NCBI RefSeq assembly: GCF_910589235.1
Contig: NC_060959.1
Location: 10,342,407 to 10,406,406, forward strand
Length of the DNA: 64,000 nucleotides
Reading direction: 5' to 3'
DNA from: Vespa crabro
Lineage: Eukaryota; Arthropoda; Insecta; Hymenoptera; Vespidae
Every line of letters begins with the position of its first letter. Positions within the stretch are counted from its first letter, which is position 1. The position numbers and the translations under genes are program-made. Below are positions 1 through 14,456 of the stretch, one piece after another. The notes under the pieces are model-generated. The model had not been told where the DNA came from. It saw only the letters and a program-made list of their open reading frames with translations, and ran no database searches.

Positions 1-648
1 AAATAGGAAAAGACAATAGAAAGAAATGCATTCACGCAAAATACATATAATCGAACAATTACGACGACGACGACGCGTATAGTTCTCGTTTCACATAATA
101 GAAATAAGGAGAAAGAAAGGAAGAATGAAAAAAAAAAAAGAAGAAAAAAAAAGGAGATGAAAATAAAGAAAGAGAGTAAAAGAGAGATAGAAAATATCAG
201 CAGGTGGTTGAGTGCTACCAGAGAAACCTTTACGTCGTTTCGCGTCGTTTCGAACTTTCCATTATCCTAAACACCGACCTCCGTCATTCTGATTGACTAA
301 CAGTGTCGTGTATAAGCTTTCCCTGATACTTTCTCTTTCTATATCGTCTCTTGCAAACTTTTAACGAACATTTTCTTAACGAAATATAATGGTTCGTATC
401 TAACAACGACGTTGATCGTTCATTATGATAGCTGGATTAACGATAAATTATAATAGAATTAAATTTTTCATATCTTATATAAATACTTCGTAGTATCTAA
501 TTGGAAAATTAGAAGAAATCATTTCGTTTATTTAATGTCTTTGATAAAATTTACATTATTTTTTCTTTTTTGTTTTTTTTTTTTTCGTTTTCATTTCTGA
601 TCTATTTCGTTCTATTTGACGTGTAACGAATGACGGTAGTAGTAGGAG

Positions 649-686
649 TGGGGCGGCGGGGCGAGAGGGGGGAGGAGGGGGGGGGG
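649..686 (+). other. G-quadruplex-like G-run cluster
   Basis: Five runs of G (two to ten bases) are separated by one- to five-base loops, in the pattern GGGG-C-GG-C-GGGG-CGAGA-GGGGGG-AGGA-G10. This meets the usual four-run G4 pattern and stands out sharply from the surrounding AT-rich sequence. It lies about 4.3 kb upstream of the putative allatostatin CC start site. Confidence 0.55.
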
Positions 687-849
687 AAATCTTCCGATAT
701 AATTCATAATTTTCGAATTAATAAGAATGACGTCAATTGATTCATTAATTATATTTCATCTTATCGAAATATACGTAGAGTAAATATCACGTATAATGTA
801 TATCTCGTATTGTATATAGGCGTATATATCTATGTAAAGAAAATATGAA

Positions 850-865
850 AGAGAGGGAGAGAGAC

Positions 866-908
<43 letters not shown>
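850..908. repeat. (GA)n microsatellite
   Basis: Nearly uninterrupted GA repeat with a few CA and GG interruptions at the left end. Confidence 0.9.
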
Positions 909-914
<6 letters not shown>

Positions 915-1091
915 TACCCGTGCAGGGTGGTAATAAATTAGCCATCCTTTTTTTATTGCGTCGTTTACCACGCCTACGATCATTTTTAGCGAACAACGCC
1001 AATCATCGTCTTCTCTCGCTCGCATCCAGACGCCAATTGAAAGCAGCACCGCGACGTGCTGCGCCTTTAATGATTTTAGTTCCAACTTCTC

Positions 1092-1093
<2 letters not shown>

Positions 1094-1156
<63 letters not shown>

Positions 1157-1157
1157 C
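1094..1157. repeat. Compound (CT)n-(ATCT)n microsatellite
   Basis: A CT dinucleotide run to about 1128 passes directly into an ATCT tetranucleotide run, which is consistent with growth of the tetranucleotide from the dinucleotide edge. Confidence 0.9.
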
Positions 1158-1419
1158 TGTTTCACTTCTCTTAAGTCGTGAAAAATCATAAATTCTTTTA
1201 AGCGAAATTAATAAATCAATAAAAGATTTCAAGTTTTCGATCATTATCATCGAACTCGTATTCTCTAACTTGTCTTACCTTTTAATTTAATTAAGAAAAT
1301 ATTTTTTGTTCTTTTCTTTTTTTTTTTTTTTTTTTTTTTTTACATATTCTACGATATAAACAATTCTCTTTTATCTTCTATGTAAAAATTCTTTTTAGCT
1401 TATATGTAAACTTTTTATA

Positions 1420-1450
<31 letters not shown>

Positions 1451-1574
1451 CTTTCTATAAAAATGTTATACTCAATAATTTTTATAATTTCTATAGAGAT
1501 ATGTTTAATAAATTTATAATACATATGAAATTTTGGTTTTTTTCTTTTTGTTTATCGATCTTTTTATATACATG

Positions 1575-1622
<48 letters not shown>

Positions 1623-2124
1623 GAAGAAAAGAAAAAAAACACGCGGAAACAAAGATGTTTCATTTGTCGTTCGTGGTTTTTTACATCGAATTATCCCATC
1701 GTAATCGAAATCGATCCATTAGTTCTTACGGTCAGCTCGTTTACGAAGTCTATTAAACGTGAATTCAACGGGAACGACCGGTAGACATGACGAAGGGAAA
1801 GAAAAAAAAGAAACGAGAAAAGTTTGAAGAGATGAACAAAGTGAGAAAGAGAGAAAAAAAAGAAAAGAAAAAAGAGTAAGAGAAAAAGAAATAATTCGTC
1901 ACGTAAAACAGCGAGCTGGACGGAATGTTATTATGTAGTCCTTAATTATGACCCGGTACGTGACTGCAGAGTTCTGTTAATTAAATCGATTTTTTTTTTC
2001 TTTTCTTTCCTTGCAAAAGGTCCGTCAATGAGTATGATTCTTTAACGTCGAAGAACAATACTTTTCGAGAGTCTATCATAAATTAGCACGATCATTTTTT
2101 TTCGAAAAAGAAAAAAAGGAAAAG

Positions 2125-2128
2125 AAAA

Positions 2129-2183
<55 letters not shown>

Positions 2184-2184
2184 A
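2125..2184. repeat. (AAAT)n microsatellite
   Basis: About 15 near-perfect AAAT units follow an A/G-rich lead-in. Confidence 0.9.
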
Positions 2185-2906
2185 GAATGAAAAAAAGAAA
2201 GAAAGAAAGAAATAAATAAAGAAATAATTAATTAATTAATTACAAGATTGATAAAGGTTTTATTTCTTTTAAATTAAATTTTCTCCTTTCCTTTTAAATA
2301 AATTTAATTAAATAAAATATTCGCGCGATTATGATTTACCAAAAAAAAGAATACAAAAAAAAAAACGACCAAATCAGAAAGAGATAGAGACGAAATTTAG
2401 CGTAGATATGAAAGCAGGAAAGAAGAACAGAAATATATTTAGAAATGGAGGTAAACGCGTCGCGATTTTTCACGATTAAACGTGAAACAAAAATATAAAT
2501 TCATAAAGAATATGACCATTCATGTGAGTTTTCAATGAAAGTCATTTTAATTAAGCGATTCGCAACATTCACGTCACATTTGCCAAGTCCAATTATAACG
2601 ACAAGAATTATCGTAATTTCGCCGTGAACGTTATTACGGAGAGAACCTTGAATTCGCGACTAATAGACGCTGAAACGAGAGAAAGCAAGCTGTCCTCCCG
2701 TTTGATTCTTTTATTTCAAGTACGAATTATGAATAATAGCGGGAAAATTTGAAGAATCGAAAATTAATAAGCCGATTGAGGAAACTGATAAACAATTAAC
2801 TGACTAACATTTCATCGATTTTATCGATATTTTCGATAAACAATTCGAGTTTAACATTTTGAAAATATTTATAGCTCAATAATCACATATATGCATGTAT
2901 ATATAC

Positions 2907-2951
<45 letters not shown>

Positions 2952-3541
2952 CTATATATGTTATAATTTATCAAATTTTTAAGAATATAATAAGTATCAA
3001 CGAGATCATATTTTTTCTTTAAACGTTGTCGTAAAATATCAAAGAATTATTATATAAGTTATATCACTCGTCAGAAAAATTATGAAGACGGCAAGTAGGA
3101 TGCGCTTACACCGTTCAAGATTGTTTTACAAAGTGACGTTTTTTACGCAAGTAATAAAAAAATGTATTCTAAAGAAGAAAAATAAATTGGATTCATTATT
3201 CCACATGGACAACAATTTTTTATTTATATATTTACTTATTATTATTAATATTATTATTATTGTTATGAATGAATAATTTTATAGGGAAAAAAAAAAGGAG
3301 ACATATATATATATATATATATATATAAATTTTTTTTTTTCGAAAAAAAAAAAAGAAAATAAAATTATTATTAGCAAATCGACGAGAAGAGGTACATTAG
3401 AAGAATCTTAAGAATTTCGTCGTAAACATAACAAGTGCCAATAATTCTCTGGTGGGCGGGCAAAAGAATACAAGACAAATTTTGGCGAAAATAGAATAAC
3501 TTAGCTAATATATTCTACATTGGTATCCTTAGCTTATGTTT

Positions 3542-3553
3542 ATTGGATTTACA

Positions 3554-3591
<38 letters not shown>

Positions 3592-3603
3592 TGTAAATCC
3601 AAT
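3542..3603. repeat. 62-bp perfect palindrome with (TA)n centre
   Basis: The left arm ATTGGATTTACAGAA and the right arm TTCTGTAAATCCAAT are exact reverse complements, and the centre is a pure (TA)n run, so the whole segment is self-complementary. It could extrude as a cruciform. The inner ACAGAA/TTCTGT arms recur around another (TA)n run at 31620-31657. Confidence 0.85.
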
Positions 3604-3981
3604 GGTACAAGACATGTATGTATACCTATGTAAGTACGTATCTATTACATTATCGCCAATTAAATTTCACGTTCAATATTCAATGTCAAATATTTAACAT
3701 CTGATTTTACATTCTATGATAAACATTATTGATTTATAATAAATATTTCTATTTGTAAACTTTTAAAAATAATTTTTATCTATATTTAATATTATTTCTT
3801 TGTCAATCAAAGAATTATCAAAATGATATTCGATCAAGTTAAACGTAAGAAGAATTATCTCATTGTATCGTGTCATCAGAGACTCTATCAATATCGTGAA
3901 ATTGTGCGGACTAACGTTTTTCGTAAAAGACCAAAACATGGGGATCTCTTATCCGTTTTATCAGCTAAATGCTTTATCCTA

Positions 3982-4013
3982 ACGAGAGAGAGAGAGAGAG
4001 AGATAGAGAGATA

Positions 4014-4045
<32 letters not shown>

Positions 4046-4060
4046 CAAAGAGAGAGAGAT
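3982..4060. repeat. (GA)n microsatellite
   Basis: GA dinucleotide tract with a few T, AA and CA interruptions. Confidence 0.9.
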
Positions 4061-4204
4061 ACATTTAAACAAGCATCGCTTGCGTCTTCGTAATCGACAT
4101 CTATTCAACGTGATTAATTGACTTCGTTAATCGTTGTCAATCGTATATATTCATATTTCTCATCTATCTTTTGTACTCCTATATCGTCTATTTACTTAGA
4201 ACGA

Positions 4205-4211
4205 AATATTA

Positions 4212-4263
<52 letters not shown>

Positions 4264-4300
4264 ATATATGTATATATATAATGATCGATATTAATACGAT
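4205..4300. repeat. (TA)n/(TG)n microsatellite
   Basis: Long TA run with a short TGTATGTG interruption near its 3' end. Confidence 0.85.
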
Positions 4301-4749
4301 GAAGCTTATTTTTTAGATATTACATTTGTTCATTTCATTTAAATAAATAATTTAAATTTAATATACACATAGTTAAAGTAATACAATTTTAAAAGTACAA
4401 TTATCATTAAGCAAATATTTAACTTATTATAATTATCGTCTTATAACAATATTTAACAATATTTAACTTATTAGAATTATCCTCTTTATAGAAATAAGGA
4501 AATAGGATATTTTTATATGATGGACTATTATTATTATTTTTTTATTTATTTTTCTTACACCTTAGAAACAAAAGAAATCTATCTTGGACATTTTAAGACT
4601 ACGAGAGAAAGAAAAAGAGAGAGAGGAATATTAAGACAATTGGACTTTAATGGGATTATAAAAATGTCTTCATTTAAGAATTAAGTAATCATATCGATGC
4701 ATATATACGTGCATATTTATATGTCTATAATTATACATATAAAACTAAG

Positions 4750-4856
<107 letters not shown>

Positions 4857-4917
4857 AGTCTACAGAGTTCGTCCTGTAGATCCTAGCGCCTGCGTAGCTT
4901 CAACCACGCGCACAAAT

Positions 4918-4958
4918 AAATATATAGAAGCGGGTTCGCCGGCGCGTCTGTCTCATTG
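4918..4958 (+). promoter_or_regulatory. AstCC: Candidate core promoter of allatostatin CC
   Basis: A TATA-like element (TATATAG from 4921) lies about 34 bases upstream of an initiator-like TCTCATTG (4951-4958). Both sit inside a locally GC- and CpG-rich block (about 4862-4990) flanked by microsatellites. It is the only such block in the 5 kb before the start codon at 5519, so a 5' leader of roughly 560 bases is implied. No experimental start site is available. Confidence 0.4.
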
Positions 4959-5352
4959 CGTCCTCGAGAGTACTTTCTTCGTGGCCTTCACGGAGAGATC
5001 AAAAGAAAAACTAACGAATAACTTGTATTTAATATATATATATATATATATATACATATAATAATATACATATATACATATATATAATATATTATTGTGA
5101 TCGTGTATCGATTTAAAAGGAACGTAATAATTAAAAGAAGAAAAAAAGAAAAAAAAAAAAGAACAAAATTACAACGAACGAAACGAGCCAACAAAAAATT
5201 GACAAGTGTCAATCAAGATCTTTCTAAAGCGATTCGTCTTTAGAAAGACGTGAGAATCGAAAAAAAAAAAAAAAAAAGGAAAACAACAAAAACTTTCGTC
5301 GATCGAACGAAAAGAAAAGGAAAGGAAAGAGAAAGAAAGAGAAAAAGACAGG

Positions 5353-5353
<1 letters not shown>

Positions 5354-5392
<39 letters not shown>
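5354..5392. repeat. (GA)n tract in the presumed 5' leader of allatostatin CC
   Basis: GA dinucleotide run inside a longer purine-rich stretch (about 5255-5400), between the candidate promoter and the start codon. Confidence 0.85.
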
Positions 5393-5394
<2 letters not shown>

Positions 5395-5518
5395 CAGATC
5401 AAAAAAAAATTCATCTGGTCGACATCAATACATTCGATAAATTTCGACGTAAGACAATTTATTTAACGTTGGATGAAGAATTTTAATTGATATTCGGTTG
5501 AATTAGTAATAATTCACA

Positions 5519-5692
5519 ATGGGAAGGAATATAATCCGTTCGTTGCTTCTTCTTGCTATAATATTACCGTGCATCATTGTTGCTAACGTTGATCAACGTT
5601 TCGTCGTTAAAAGAAACGCCGCCGACAACGACCCGTCTGCCAATCTCGATTATCCCGATTATCCTGCAAAATACGACGAGTATCCGGTGAGT

Positions 5693-5723
<31 letters not shown>

Positions 5724-7297
5724 GAAAAAAAGAAATCGAAAGAAATGAAAACAAACAAAAATCAATGTATCAGATATTATATTTAGCCGAAAATTTATTA
5801 ACAAAATTATCATATACGTATGACACTTTTCTAACGAAAATGAAAAGAAAAAACTTGCATTTATTTATTTCTTTTTTGTTTTTTTATGATATTTTTTTCT
5901 ATTTCTTTTCTTTTTTTTCTTTTTTTTTTTTTTTTATACGTTCTTGTTTATTTTTATTTTTATTTTCCCTTTTCTTCCTTTCTTTGTTCTCTTGTTTTTG
6001 TTTTTGTTTCGCTTTGTTTTATTTCATTCTCACTTTTATGTCTGCACATTGGTAAACGATTAATGGCACGTATGTAAATTTGAAATTGTTAATACTATTA
6101 GAACGTATCCACGACGTACTCCATCGATGTCTTTTGGTATAAATAATCATAATATTATTGATCCCACTCAATTCGTAGGCGATACTTCAATTAAGCTTAG
6201 TAATTAGTTACAATACAAATATCCACAATTTTCGAACAATATCATTTATTCGTGTAGGTCGAATATTTGCGCGTATCAATCGTGAATCGTTCTTCTATTG
6301 TAGCACGTGCCGCGAAATTTCGCGCCAATATTTCAACCACAATCTACGTGTTAGTTGATAGATAGATACGTAAATACGTGGATACAATATCGTACATACG
6401 AAATCGTACACACAAACTTTACTATTTTGATTTTAATACATCGTAAAACTTTTAATTGCACTAAACTTATCGTAAAATTGTCGTTCCTCGAAATTGTTTT
6501 AATATTAAAATATAAAATTGTTTTAATATTAGACGAAAAAGAAACCTTTTGCAGTTAATCTTTTTATAATTTTAATTATCGCTCAATAAGTATATATCCA
6601 TATAATCAAAAAGATTTATTACATCTACGTAAAATAATTTTACGAATTGATCTTCAATTTAATAAAAAATTAATTTATAAAATTAAATAATATTAATCAA
6701 ATGTATATTCAAGCTTTTTTGGTTTTTTCTTTCTTTTTTTTTTTTTTTTTTTTTTTTTTACTCACATCGACAAATTTATAATATTTTTAAAATGGAAGAA
6801 AATAAAATAGAAGAAAGTAAAATTAGAATACTAAATTCAAACAGGCCGATAGAATTTGTTTCTAATTTGACAAAAGTTAGTTAAACTTTTAAAAGAAGAT
6901 GGAAAGGAAGGGAAAGAGAAAAGGATATATATATATATATATATATATATAGATAGATAGATAGAGAGAGAGAGAATCGATTCGTTAAATTGATTTAGAA
7001 AATTTCGAACAAGGAGGTAACGACTCGGCTATAATCTTTCTCGATAAACTTGTTAAATCAGAATATATTTCGTCTTAACAATTACGACGAAGACGAAGAC
7101 GACGAAGATCATTAATTATCAAATAAAAATAGAAATGGGAGTACTTAAAATAAATCCAAAGTTGACAGAAGCATTAATATCGACAAATCGATTGACTTGA
7201 CGAGTATTATGGTATTTTAATGGAAACATGTACAAACAGTATTTATAGTTTTAATATATCTTATTTTTCATATCTGTCTATCTGTCTGTCTATCTAC

Positions 7298-7345
<48 letters not shown>

Positions 7346-8099
7346 ATATCTCTTATGTATATTGTATTAGATGTTATTAGGCTGGCTCTATTGTAAGACT
7401 GGACTACTTGTCATATATGATATTATACATATGTATAATACCATGATTATTGAATTATTATTTTTTTTATCTCGTTATTCTCTTCGGAATTTTTTTCTCG
7501 GATATGCCTACGCATATCTGTCCATGAGATAAATAAAAAGGAGACGATTATGCAAGCTTAATTGCTTTCTTCATCTTTGCGATGACGATAAAAAAAAAAA
7601 AAAAATCGTGCCAAGCCGAGCCAGAGCTCGTTCGCTCGTAATAATTGCATTATGGAAAATTCAATTCTTATGATATTGTTATAAAAATCTAACATCTGCT
7701 TACGCAATTACATTTATCATTTTCCTCCTTAGCTTATTTTTTCTTTTCTTTTCTTTTCTTTTTATCTTTTCTTTCTATATTTTTTCTTATTCTTTTTTTT
7801 TTTTTTTTTTTTTAATCTTCTCTCAAATAGCAATAGTAGCAACAGTAACAACAGCACTTTCATACATATATATATATATTTTTTCTTTCTCTCTCTTTCT
7901 TTCTCTCTTTCTTTCTTACTTACTCCTTTCACTTCTTTCATCATCCGCACTTTATATCTATTTATTTCTCACGATTATTTATTTTGCTCGACGGTATATA
8001 TTGTTGTCGAGAAGAAAAAGAAAAAGAAAAAAATTAATAATCAGATTTTTCCTTGTATCTTGTATTTTATCTTTTCTTCCTTTTATTTTTCTCCTTTTT

Positions 8100-8154
<55 letters not shown>

Positions 8155-8519
8155 AGAAAGAATCTCTCACAGACGTTACTACTATCATGACCCAATTTTC
8201 AAAATATTATTCCTCTAAATGGTCATAATGATTTTGTGACGATTCGAGAATATATTTTGTCGAATGATATTCGAAATGACGATATGATCGATGATGACCA
8301 CTTTTTATATGAGTCCTATATAAATTTTTGAAACTTGAAGATTTTAATTGATTATATATAATAAAGTAAAGATATTGGTAAAACATATGAACTCTATGCA
8401 ACCTCTATTACATCTTCTTCTCTCGTCACGCTTCCAAAACTTAGCAAGTCTGATACTCGACAACTTTGCTCAACTTTACTCGACACATCCTCTCGATTGT
8501 CAACATATCTATGTATATA

Positions 8520-8564
<45 letters not shown>

Positions 8565-9276
8565 GTATGTATGTGTGTATGTGTCTCGCATCTCCTTTCC
8601 TCTTATCAGCATTATGAACGTGAAACCCCGACTTGACGATATTTCCCAGGAAAACGCGACAGTTTTGTCATTATTTTCTTCTCTACTTACGCGTATACAC
8701 GAACAAACATACGTATGCAACTGATGAAACATATGAATTTATCTCGAAAAAAAAAAAAATCTCAGCACGTTATAACCTAACGTTTGCCTAATTCATATTG
8801 AATCATATTTTTTGTTGTTTAAAAAATTTATTAGGCATCTTCATATATATATATATATACATATATAAAAAAAAAAAAAAAAAAAAAAGAATGAATCAAG
8901 AATAAGTCAAACTAAATTGATAGGACTTTCAAAAAAAAAAAAAAAATGATAATAATAACAATAATAGTAAAAATAAGAGAAAGAAAAAATTATTCTAGCT
9001 TTTTCATTTCTGACGAAGAGAAAAAGAAAAAAAAACTAGATCCTTTTGAATAAAGCACTATCGAATAATAATTGAAAATTTTCTTTTTGTTTATCTGTCT
9101 TTCTTCGCGTGCTCGTACACGTACATGAACGAAACAATTATTTATCTCACCCGTCGCTACCTCGTATTGTGTTTACGCTAACTTTTTGTTTTTTCTTTGT
9201 CTCCTTTTATAATAATAAATAAATTAATCGGATCTCGTTATCGTAGTACCAACGAGAAAACAAAGAAACATACAGG

Positions 9277-9328
<52 letters not shown>

Positions 9329-9770
9329 TCGTTTAGAGGTAAAATTTTCGAATGAAATTGTTCGGTGGACTTTAAATTATGAAGGAAGAAGAATACGAGC
9401 GTGAATATTGTCGATTAAAGCATGGCACGAGAAGTAGACTAATTAATCGGAGTCATTTCATAGTTGGACATAAAGTTAATCTTTTTTTACTTTCGTAGCT
9501 TACGTTGAAAGACGAGAAGCAAGCAACCCTATACGATTCGTCTTCGTTAAGGACTACCGCAGGCATAATAGACAGCGTATATAGAGGGTGGTTGGAAAAT
9601 CCTGACAATAATTTACGTGATACTTTTTTAAAAATTTTGATTTGTTTTTTTCACTCTACTCACGATATTTCTTTTTCCTAAAACGATATAAAAATGTCAA
9701 AATCGTTTCGCATCTATTCGAAACAAAATAAGAAGTATAATAATTCTCTTCGTGATTATGAAAATGATCC

Positions 9771-9819
<49 letters not shown>

Positions 9820-10343
9820 ACATATTTTTTCACAACAAGGACGGAAGAAATATTGTAAATATATTTTATTCTTGAAAAATTAATTATCTTATATGTAATA
9901 TTAATGTTCTTAAGAATAACATTTTTTTAATATCACAAATCACTTTTATAATCATCCTTCAGAATTGGTCATTGAATAAAAATAAATGATTTAACGGCTT
10001 GCACGCGTAAATTATTCGAGATGAATTAATTTTGTACGAATTGCATATTTTTATCGTATCTAATATTACATACAAGTATACATGGAATTGAACACCTATA
10101 TAATCTACACGGTTTCAGGCATTGAAATCTCTGATGATACAGACATGTCTATTAGTTTGTCGGCTAAAGAAAAAATATATTTCAATATATTATTCCTGCT
10201 ATTTTTTTCTTTCCTCTTTTTCGAATCATTTATCGAATGAACGATCTTTTAAATGAAATCAGGAATAAAAATAGCGAGTACGTACCAATTTAATGAATTA
10301 TTACGTACAATTTAGTACATAACGAATTATATTTAGATGGTCT

Positions 10344-10385
<42 letters not shown>

Positions 10386-10652
10386 GTCCAATCTACGAAT
10401 ACTCGAAAATAATCTATCTCGAAATATCTACGGAAGATTCTATTAAACGTTTGTTCATCTCTATTACGTGGATCGACGTCCTTTAATATATTTAATGTGC
10501 TATCGAAAAAGTTTCTAAATGATTTTAAAAATTAATCACTCTTTTTTTTTTCTCTTTCTTCAAATTACATAAAACAAAACCTACCTTATAATTTTACTAC
10601 AAACAAATTTGAATTAATCTTGAAATAAAAATCTCAATAGAGTAATTCATAC

Positions 10653-10685
<33 letters not shown>

Positions 10686-11292
10686 TTTGCTCGCCCCATA
10701 TCTAATGAAACAAATTTTCTACCTAAACAGACGCGTCTATGTTTAGTACATAAAAAAAAATATTACAATTAAAAAACAAATATGGATTAACGATCAGAAC
10801 AAATCAACAGAAAATGGATTAAAGAGATTTGACATCGATTATTTATACAATGTTTATTTATCCATTTTCATCGAGAGAAAAGAAATGAAAGAAGAAAAAT
10901 CATATATTTCTTTCTTGTTTTTTTTTCTTTTCTTTTCTTTTCTTTTTATATCGAAATGATCGATCTAGTCGTTTCATTTATTCTTCTCGTTAGATTTCCT
11001 CAGGCTAATAAAAAACACGATATAGTATAAATGGGAGGAAAGTGCGACGCGGTGTACGTCGTAAGGAAACGCTTTAATCATCGTTAAGAACGCCTAGCCA
11101 ACAAACGGAAGTATTTACGCGTTTACGGGGGTGTTTCGAAATAAGCATGAAAGCTTCGTAAATAAAACAAAATAATATCGATCATATAAAGTCGATTTCA
11201 ATCTCTGATCGATAACAGGACGATAATAAACATTTTATTTGTTTTATTCTCTCTACAAATTTTCTATTCTTCGACACATATCTTTTTTATAT

Positions 11293-11324
<32 letters not shown>

Positions 11325-12279
11325 GTTTATGTGTGTGTGTGTGTGTATATTCGAAATATATAATAAATTTGTATTTACAGAGATTGGGCCAAAAATTCTT
11401 ATGTTTGTAGTTTAAAAATCTGAAGAAAAAAAATTGTCTAAATGTTAAAAAAGTATCTGAAAAAAGAGTAGGACTGATATTTAAAAATCCCTTAGCTACT
11501 TTTGATTCACCCTGTATATGCACTTTAAATAATAATTTAACGATGTGACTTTTATCTCATCTTCTCATATTTAAAATTTAGTAATACGATAATAAATTAT
11601 AAAAATATCGAGTAAACTAGTAGTCCAATTCATCGTATTAATTTCTTTTCAACGACAAAAAACCACCCACATATATTTCCCATTAAAAATAATGTTCCCT
11701 TTTTCACGTGGCTAGAACTTTGTCGTTGAATACTTGTCACTGGAAAAAAATAAATGTTCCAAGTTTGACACGTCGCATTGTTCCCATTCTCTCCTTCTTA
11801 AAAAGCTATTTTCTTCGTCATTTTCTTCTTCAAATCGGTCTTTTCTTTTTAACAATTAAAAAACAATTAATTTTCCTTGTTTTCTTATTTCTTTTTTTCC
11901 ATACATCTTATATACATTATATCTTATAAAAATTTATATAAAATAAAAAAGTAGAGTAACAATATTACTCTATTTCTATCTATATTCTTATTTTTATTTT
12001 TATTTTTTTTATTTTATTATTCCATTGAAATATATATATATATATATATAATATATAAATTTTTTTATTTATTATTATTTTTTTTCACTGTTACAAATAA
12101 TATTACTCTATTCCTATTTTTCTATTTTCCTATAAATTTTAGAACGTCGTCTTTTAAACGACTTGCATCATCAAAATGCCTGTTAAACGATAACTTCAGA
12201 CATTTTATTCCGTTTGCCTTCTATTTCCGGAGAAAGGAACTAGATTACTCACTCCCAGTTACTTCTACCACCTCCCTGA

Positions 12280-12351
<72 letters not shown>

Positions 12352-12771
12352 TCTGGTTACCTCCGTTCACGTTTAAAATATGTGATCAACATCAGAAAGT
12401 ATTTCGCAATTTTTTATTTACTTACAATCCATCAAACGTCTGAAAATTTAATTTAGTTGAAGGGTGCTGTGTACGTTACCTGGTTAGATTCGTTCATTGA
12501 TAATTCCAGAGGGTAAATAAATATAGATAGGCCTCTTCTCTCTATTAGAAAAGAGAAGGGAAGAGAGAAAGAGAAAGAGAAGAAATTTATTCGATATTAC
12601 TTGCTTCGAATATTTTCTTGAACCTTTAAAATGACCGCCAATTTTTTTCCCTCGTTTTCCTCCCTAACCAAATTACTTTATTTATTGGAAAGATTCAAGC
12701 ACCCAATTGAAAACAATTTGTACATTTTATTTTCTTTTTCCTTTTTTTCTCCGATTCAGGCTTTATACACC

Positions 12772-12828
<57 letters not shown>

Positions 12829-13020
12829 ACATATTTGTACATATTTCCATTGATGCTGTATTTATTTGAATAATATCTAAAAACATGAAAAAATATATAT
12901 ATTCGCGATAAATCGTCACTAGCGAGCCTGAGAGTCAATTAATTAATACCGAATTCAGAATCCCAGTCCCAGTTAATTACCGACATTCGCGCCTTAACGA
13001 GCAGAATACCCAGCCACCTA

Positions 13021-13060
<40 letters not shown>

Positions 13061-14388
13061 TCATAAACGCACACTTTTAAATGCGTAGATTTAGCTTAGA
13101 CACGGCATCACCTTTCAAGTTACGTTCAATTTCGTAGCGCTAGGGAAGTACTTTAATCCATTAAAAAAAATAAAATGTATCATTAAAGAACGAATCCGAT
13201 ATTGTCGTATTCGTATTATTTAAAAAGATAAATATTTTTCAAAGTTTTATTTCATGAGATACTTTCGAACGTGATCGACGTGATAAAGTATAAATTTCAA
13301 GATCTTCTTAAGAAAAAGTGAGATTACTTTCCTATAGAACTTCATATGTATACAATTTGTTGAAATTAAAAGAAGAAGGGGGAGAGAGAGGGAGGGAGAG
13401 AGAAAAAGAGAGAGAGAGAGAGAGAGAGAGCAAAAAAATGAAAAAAAGATCATAGACATCTTCCTTATAGTGCAACAATAGCAGTCGCCGTTAATGCCTA
13501 CATACGCACATACTTATCTACATACGTACGATGTATATTCATTCCCAACGTTAGTAAATATAAACACGTACGCAAACATTATAAACGTCTCGCCACAAAG
13601 GGGTGGATTATTCGACGCCGAGATAGAATGGAGTATTGTGGGCGAAATTAATTTTTGTACGCACACGTGCTCGCTTATTATGTTTTCGTTCCGTCAACCG
13701 GAAGGATTGATCTACCACAAGGGGTAGTATTTCATCCTTTTTCTCTAGATCATTTCTGTCAGAGTACTTGGTTGCGTCGTTATTAAAAAAAAAAAAAAAA
13801 AAAAAGAGAGAAAAAAAAGGGGGGGAATGGGAAAAAAGAATAAAACAAAGAACCTTTTTTTAATTTTTAAAAATAAAAAAGAAACTCACGTGAAAGGCAA
13901 AAATATTTTTTTATCTTTTTTTTTTCTCCTCTCTCTTTTCTTTTCTTATCCTTTTATTTATTTATTCTTTTTTTTTTTCCTTCGATCGTTGTTGAACTTT
14001 CAAAAAATATTTTTCATAGTGTATTTGTACAATTATATTAACATCTAGAAAACGAAACGAGAGAATCGCGGACGACGGAACGAATCAGAAAAGACGAATG
14101 AACGACAACCGACGAATAAATCAGAACACCATTGAAACGGCTTTGAAATGATAATAATCTTCGTGACATGGCAATGCATTTATGCAGCTTCAATTCCGCA
14201 ATTAACGCACTTCATTCTGATCCGCCACGTTGCCTAGAATTGCACTCGAAAATATGCAATGTACGTTGATCGTTGTTGCTCTTCTATAGTCCTCTTTTCC
14301 CTTCTCTCCTCCCCCTCCCTCCGCCAAACACCCCGAAACCCCTCACTCTCTCTTTTTAACCATCTTCATCTCGGTCTACTCTCTTTCT

Positions 14389-14456
<68 letters not shown>

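Noticed and set aside
756..1174. Overlapping open frames on both strands (about 109 codons each)
   Set aside because: They are driven by (GA)n and (CT)n tracts at both ends; no start context, splice partner or protein family.
5519..6055. Read-through of allatostatin CC exon 1 into poly(A)-encoded lysines
   Set aside because: A strong donor (GTGAGT) ends the exon at 5686; the remainder is intron.
11299..11523. Minus-strand 74-codon frame
   Set aside because: It ends in a (TA)/(CA) microsatellite and resembles no protein; at most a repeat-element fragment.
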